From Thermoplasmata archaeon (lineage in GTDB: Archaea > Thermoplasmatota > E2 > UBA202 > DSCA01), in the NCBI GenBank assembly GCA_008297795.1, contig VBQP01000028.1:1-8608 (forward strand): DNA of 8,608 nucleotides. Direction: 5' to 3'. Below, piece by piece: positions 6,122 through 8,608 of this stretch. The translations under genes and the position numbers were made by a program. Each line of letters starts with the position of its first letter. The stretch's first letter is position 1. The notes beneath the pieces were generated by a model, which worked only from the letters and a program-made list of their open reading frames with translations, was not told the origin of the DNA and did not search any database.

Positions 6122-7201
6122 ATGCCACTACTCTCAATTGTTGTGCCGACTTACAATGAGGCTGAAAACATCCCTATTTTGCTCGAGGAAGTAAAAAAAG
6201 CCCTCCGTAAAATAAATTTTGAGATGGTGATTGTTGACGATGACAGCCCTGATGGCACTGCAGAACTTGCTGAAAAAATGAGAAAGGATTATCCTTTCCT
6301 TAAAATCATAAGAAGGAAGGATCAGAGAGACCTCGCAACTGCCGTAATAGAGGGATTCAGAAACAGCGAGGGGGAAGTCCTTGCAGTCATGGATGCAGAC
6401 CTGCAGCATCCACCTGAGAAAATAGTTGAAATGCTTGAAAAAATAAACGAAGGGGCTGACATAGTTGTGGGAAGCAGGTACATACCGGGCGGGGAAATAG
6501 AGCACTGGTCATTCAAAAGAAAATTTTACTCCAAAGGGGCAAGAGCAATTGCCCATCTCCTTCTCCCCAAAAGCAGGGAAGTGAAAGACCCGCTGTCTGG
6601 CTTTTTCATGCTCAGGCGTGAAGTGATTGAAGGAGTGGAATTGAATCCAATAGGATACAAAATATTGCTCGAAATTTTGATAAAGGGTAGATACGAAAAA
6701 GCCGAGGAAGTTCCAATAACCTTCAGAGATAGGGAGAGGGGTGAAAGTTCTCTTGTCTTCAACGAATATGGCAAATATACCAAGCACCTTCTCCGCCTTT
6801 CCTGGGAGGAGGGGGAGATACTCCGCTTTCTGAAATTCGGGCTTGTGGGGATAAGTGGCGTGTTTGTTAACGAGGGACTTCTGTGGCTTTTCTGGGGAAA
6901 AATGGGGATATACCTCGCACTTGCAAGCATGGTAAGCGTGGAAATCTCAATAATATGGAATTTTATATGGAATGAAATATGGACATTCCGTGATAGGGGG
7001 AAGGAGGGAATAAAAGAATTTTTCAAAAGGATGGGGAAATTCAATCTTGTGAGTGCTGTAGGACTGCTTTTAAATGTCGGGATTCTGATGCTGCTCCATG
7101 TTGGATTTGGGGTTTACCCGCTGACTGCAAATATAGCAGGCATTGCTGTGGCATTCATATGGAATTTTGCAGCCAACAACCTATGGACCTGGTTTAAGTA
7201 A
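6122..7201 (+). CDS. Polyprenol-phosphate mannosyltransferase (DPM1-like GT2) fused to GtrA membrane domain
   Basis: A 359-residue enzyme expected to transfer a sugar, probably mannose, from a nucleotide sugar to a dolichol-type phosphate on the cytoplasmic membrane face. Residues below count from the ATG at 6122. The GT2 domain (1-225) begins MPLLSIVVPTYNE and shows IVDDDSPDGT (37-46), the metal-binding MDADLQHPPE (90-99), GSRYIPGG (117-124), KDPLSGFFMLRR (155-166) and FRDRERGESSL (201-211). From about residue 233 a GtrA-like domain with about four membrane helices follows (EILRFLKFGLVG to the end). This GT2-GtrA layout and size resemble the structurally studied Pyrococcus furiosus Dol-P-Man synthase. 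An ATG at 6104 would add six residues (MRECRT), but promoter spacing and the usual family start favour 6122. Glucose or another sugar is possible. Confidence 0.94.
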   Translation: MPLLSIVVPTYNEAENIPILLEEVKKALRKINFEMVIVDDDSPDGTAELAEKMRKDYPFLKIIRRKDQRDLATAVIEGFRNSEGEVLAVMDADLQHPPEKIVEMLEKINEGADIVVGSRYIPGGEIEHWSFKRKFYSKGARAIAHLLLPKSREVKDPLSGFFMLRREVIEGVELNPIGYKILLEILIKGRYEKAEEVPITFRDRERGESSLVFNEYGKYTKHLLRLSWEEGEILRFLKFGLVGISGVFVNEGLLWLFWGKMGIYLALASMVSVEISIIWNFIWNEIWTFRDRGKEGIKEFFKRMGKFNLVSAVGLLLNVGILMLLHVGFGVYPLTANIAGIAVAFIWNFAANNLWTWFK

Positions 7202-8584
7202 TTCCTTTTTCACATATATGACATACCTGTCTTCAGAAAATCCGGGCATTATGCCGTCAAATAAAATCTGCCCCTTCCCCTCCACAATTTTGTACATGAC
7301 ATAATTTCCGCTTTCGTTCAGATATTCTCTGACCTCGTCCATATCGGCAAGATGCCAGTAAAATACCACAGCGCCAACATTCCCTTTCTCGATCCAGTAT
7401 ATCACATCAGAAGGTTCAGTTTGCGGGCAATGATAGTATGCGAGATTGGTGAGATTGGGCGGCGGTTCCCTGCCAGTTAGAACATTTACCAGAGGATTGC
7501 CAGATATCACCATATAATCACCTGGAACGATGGCTTCCACTTCATCCGCAACCTCGTATGCCAGATCGTGAGGAGCAGTCAGAATTAAAGATGCTGAAAG
7601 AGCTGCATTGATGACAATAAAAGAGGTTAGCAATGTCCTCCCCTTCAAACTATTTTCAGGCAATTCAGATAGAGCAATTGAAGAGAGTATCGCAGCAGGA
7701 AATACGATGTAAACAAAATGGTGATGCAATGTCCTCCCCTGAATCATTATAAATATGAGCAGAGAGGTGAGCCATATTATGAGAAATGCAATTTTTCTAT
7801 TTTTTATATCCCATTTTTTGACAGATATGAGATAAATGAATCCCGGCCCTATGAATAGAAGAAAAGAGAGTTTGGAAGAGATGTCAAAGCCCCTGTTTGC
7901 CTGCCGCAGCAAAATGCCTTCAATCAGTTCCTGAGGGGTGAACATGAAAAGGAGTAAAAGGAAAGGGATTGCAAAAAAAATCGCATATGAAATGATATGC
8001 ACATACCTCCTCTCTTTCACTGACAGATAGAAAAAGAGTAAAGTCACAATAATCGCAAACGGGGCTGCAATCATCTTTGACAAGCAGGATATCGACAGAA
8101 AAAAAGAGGCAAGGGCTATGTTAGCAACCTTCCTGTCATCAATGTAAAGAATGAAAAAAAGTGCCGAAATGCTCAAAAGCGAAGCCGAAAACAAATCAAG
8201 GGAAGCAAGCCTTGATTCTCTCAGAAGAGTGAAATCAAGAGCAAGAATCAGAACGGTGAGCACGCCAGTATTTCTGTTTTTTATACGGGCAGAAATCAGA
8301 AAAGATGAAAATGCGGCTATCAGGAAAAGGGAGAAGGAGAGATATCTTGCTGCCATAACATCACCTCCCAGGGCAGCAAATGAAAGGATGGCGAGGGGCG
8401 CCTGGTCGCCGCCCAGGTCGCTGTAAAGATTGTAACCGCTGCTCACCATCTTTGCCTGTATGAGGTGTATGCCCTCATCCACCCCATTTGTTGAGAAAGG
8501 ATTTTGGATATTGTAGATTCTCAAAAAAATGAATGAAATGGCTATAACAAAAAGAATTGCAATCTTTTTGTCATTGCCTGTCAT
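7181..8584 (-). CDS. GT-C fold membrane glycosyltransferase (GT39/PMT_2-like)
   Basis: A 467-residue protein with about ten predicted membrane helices and a soluble C-terminal domain. After helix 1 (about 9-24) comes a first external loop with NGVDEG (33-38), whose acidic pair matches the catalytic Asp/Glu position of GT-C enzymes, then LYSDLGGDQAPL (53-64), a typical PMT/ArnT-like loop. RLASLDLFSAS (125-135) and GRTLHHHFVYIVFPA (283-297) are further family-like segments. Residues about 340-467 form an external domain with two sequons, N377-L-T and N423-E-S. Such enzymes take a sugar from a polyprenyl-phosphate donor, which the convergent DPM1-like enzyme could supply, but donor and acceptor are inferred. 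The last 21 bp overlap the glycosyltransferase gene tail to tail. A GAGGG site sits 8 nt before the ATG, and no TATA box is visible in the 24 bp available. Confidence 0.85.
   Translation of the reverse strand: MTGNDKKIAILFVIAISFIFLRIYNIQNPFSTNGVDEGIHLIQAKMVSSGYNLYSDLGGDQAPLAILSFAALGGDVMAARYLSFSLFLIAAFSSFLISARIKNRNTGVLTVLILALDFTLLRESRLASLDLFSASLLSISALFFILYIDDRKVANIALASFFLSISCLSKMIAAPFAIIVTLLFFYLSVKERRYVHIISYAIFFAIPFLLLLFMFTPQELIEGILLRQANRGFDISSKLSFLLFIGPGFIYLISVKKWDIKNRKIAFLIIWLTSLLIFIMIQGRTLHHHFVYIVFPAAILSSIALSELPENSLKGRTLLTSFIVINAALSASLILTAPHDLAYEVADEVEAIVPGDYMVISGNPLVNVLTGREPPPNLTNLAYYHCPQTEPSDVIYWIEKGNVGAVVFYWHLADMDEVREYLNESGNYVMYKIVEGKGQILFDGIMPGFSEDRYVIYVKKELLKPGP
7202..7210 (+). terminator. 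T-rich terminator after the glycosyltransferase
   Basis: The bases attcc are followed by five T (7206-7210) within 10 nt of the stop codon, without a hairpin. This is a plausible but short archaeal terminator that lies inside the 3' end of the convergent gene. Confidence 0.3.
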
Positions 8585-8587
8585 CGC

Positions 8588-8608
8588 CTATTCCCTCTTT
8601 ATCTTCCT
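8588..8608 (-). CDS. Possible 3' end of an upstream gene (last six codons)
   Basis: In the same frame as the GT-C gene the minus strand reads Arg-Lys-Ile-Lys-Arg-Glu and a TAG stop at 8590-8588, 3 nt before the ATG. A charged tail of this sort followed by a closely spaced start is common in operons, but six codons prove nothing. No function can be given. Confidence 0.25.
   Translation of the reverse strand, partial: RKIKRE
8593..8597 (-). promoter_or_regulatory. Shine-Dalgarno site for the GT-C gene
   Basis: Minus-strand GAGGG lies 8 nt before the ATG at 8584. In this window Shine-Dalgarno sites mark genes inside operons, so it suggests that another gene lies just upstream. Confidence 0.6.

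Noticed and set aside
6526..7044. Minus-strand open frame of 172 codons opposite the glycosyltransferase
   Set aside because: Ser/Pro/Ile-rich shadow of a confidently identified gene; no promoter or Shine-Dalgarno was identified for it.

Overview
The window looks archaeal, most likely from the Thermoplasmatota or a related euryarchaeal lineage. Four observations support this. Lipoate ligase is split into LplA and LplB, as known from Thermoplasma. A Dol-P-Man synthase-type glycosyltransferase is fused to a GtrA membrane domain. Several genes have archaeal TATA boxes about 22-26 nt before the start codon with no Shine-Dalgarno sequence, which suggests leaderless transcripts. Arg codons AGG/AGA and Ile codon ATA are frequent. 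The exact lineage cannot be fixed from this sequence alone. The region is almost fully coding; no tRNA, rRNA, CRISPR array or insertion sequence was seen.

Layout, left to right. (1) 1-217, minus: the N-terminus of a secreted papain-like (C1A) cysteine peptidase, cut by the window edge. (2) 264-2362, minus: a two-gene ABC-2 exporter, ATPase then permease, with a 4-nt ATGA overlap. (3) 2363-2429: a 67-bp divergent promoter region with two TATA boxes and a GGCATA/TATGCC dyad. (4) 2430-4290, plus: lplA and lplB, overlapping by 32 nt, then prs (PRPP synthetase), which appears to have its own TATA box inside the end of lplB. (5) 4304-6032, minus: a second ABC-2 exporter of NosFY-like type, convergent with prs. 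(6) 6033-6121: a second divergent promoter region. (7) 6122-7201, plus: the DPM1-GtrA glycosyltransferase. (8) 7181-8584, minus: a multi-pass GT-C (GT39/PMT-like) membrane protein that overlaps the glycosyltransferase tail by 21 bp and is probably an internal gene of an operon entering from the right edge.

Together the genes cover cell-envelope work (two exporters, polyprenol-phosphate sugar synthesis, a GT-C sugar transferase, a secreted peptidase) and core metabolism (lipoate attachment, PRPP supply). A consistent rule emerges: genes at the head of a transcription unit have a TATA box about 25 nt from the ATG and no Shine-Dalgarno, while downstream genes mostly have GGAGG-type sites. This rule resolves two start codons: 217 for the peptidase and 6122 rather than 6104 for the glycosyltransferase. 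I found no clear new multi-gene system. The most interesting points are the edge peptidase with an altered active-site block, the lplA/lplB junction, the symmetric divergent promoter, and the concentration of N-glycosylation sequons in one permease's external domain.
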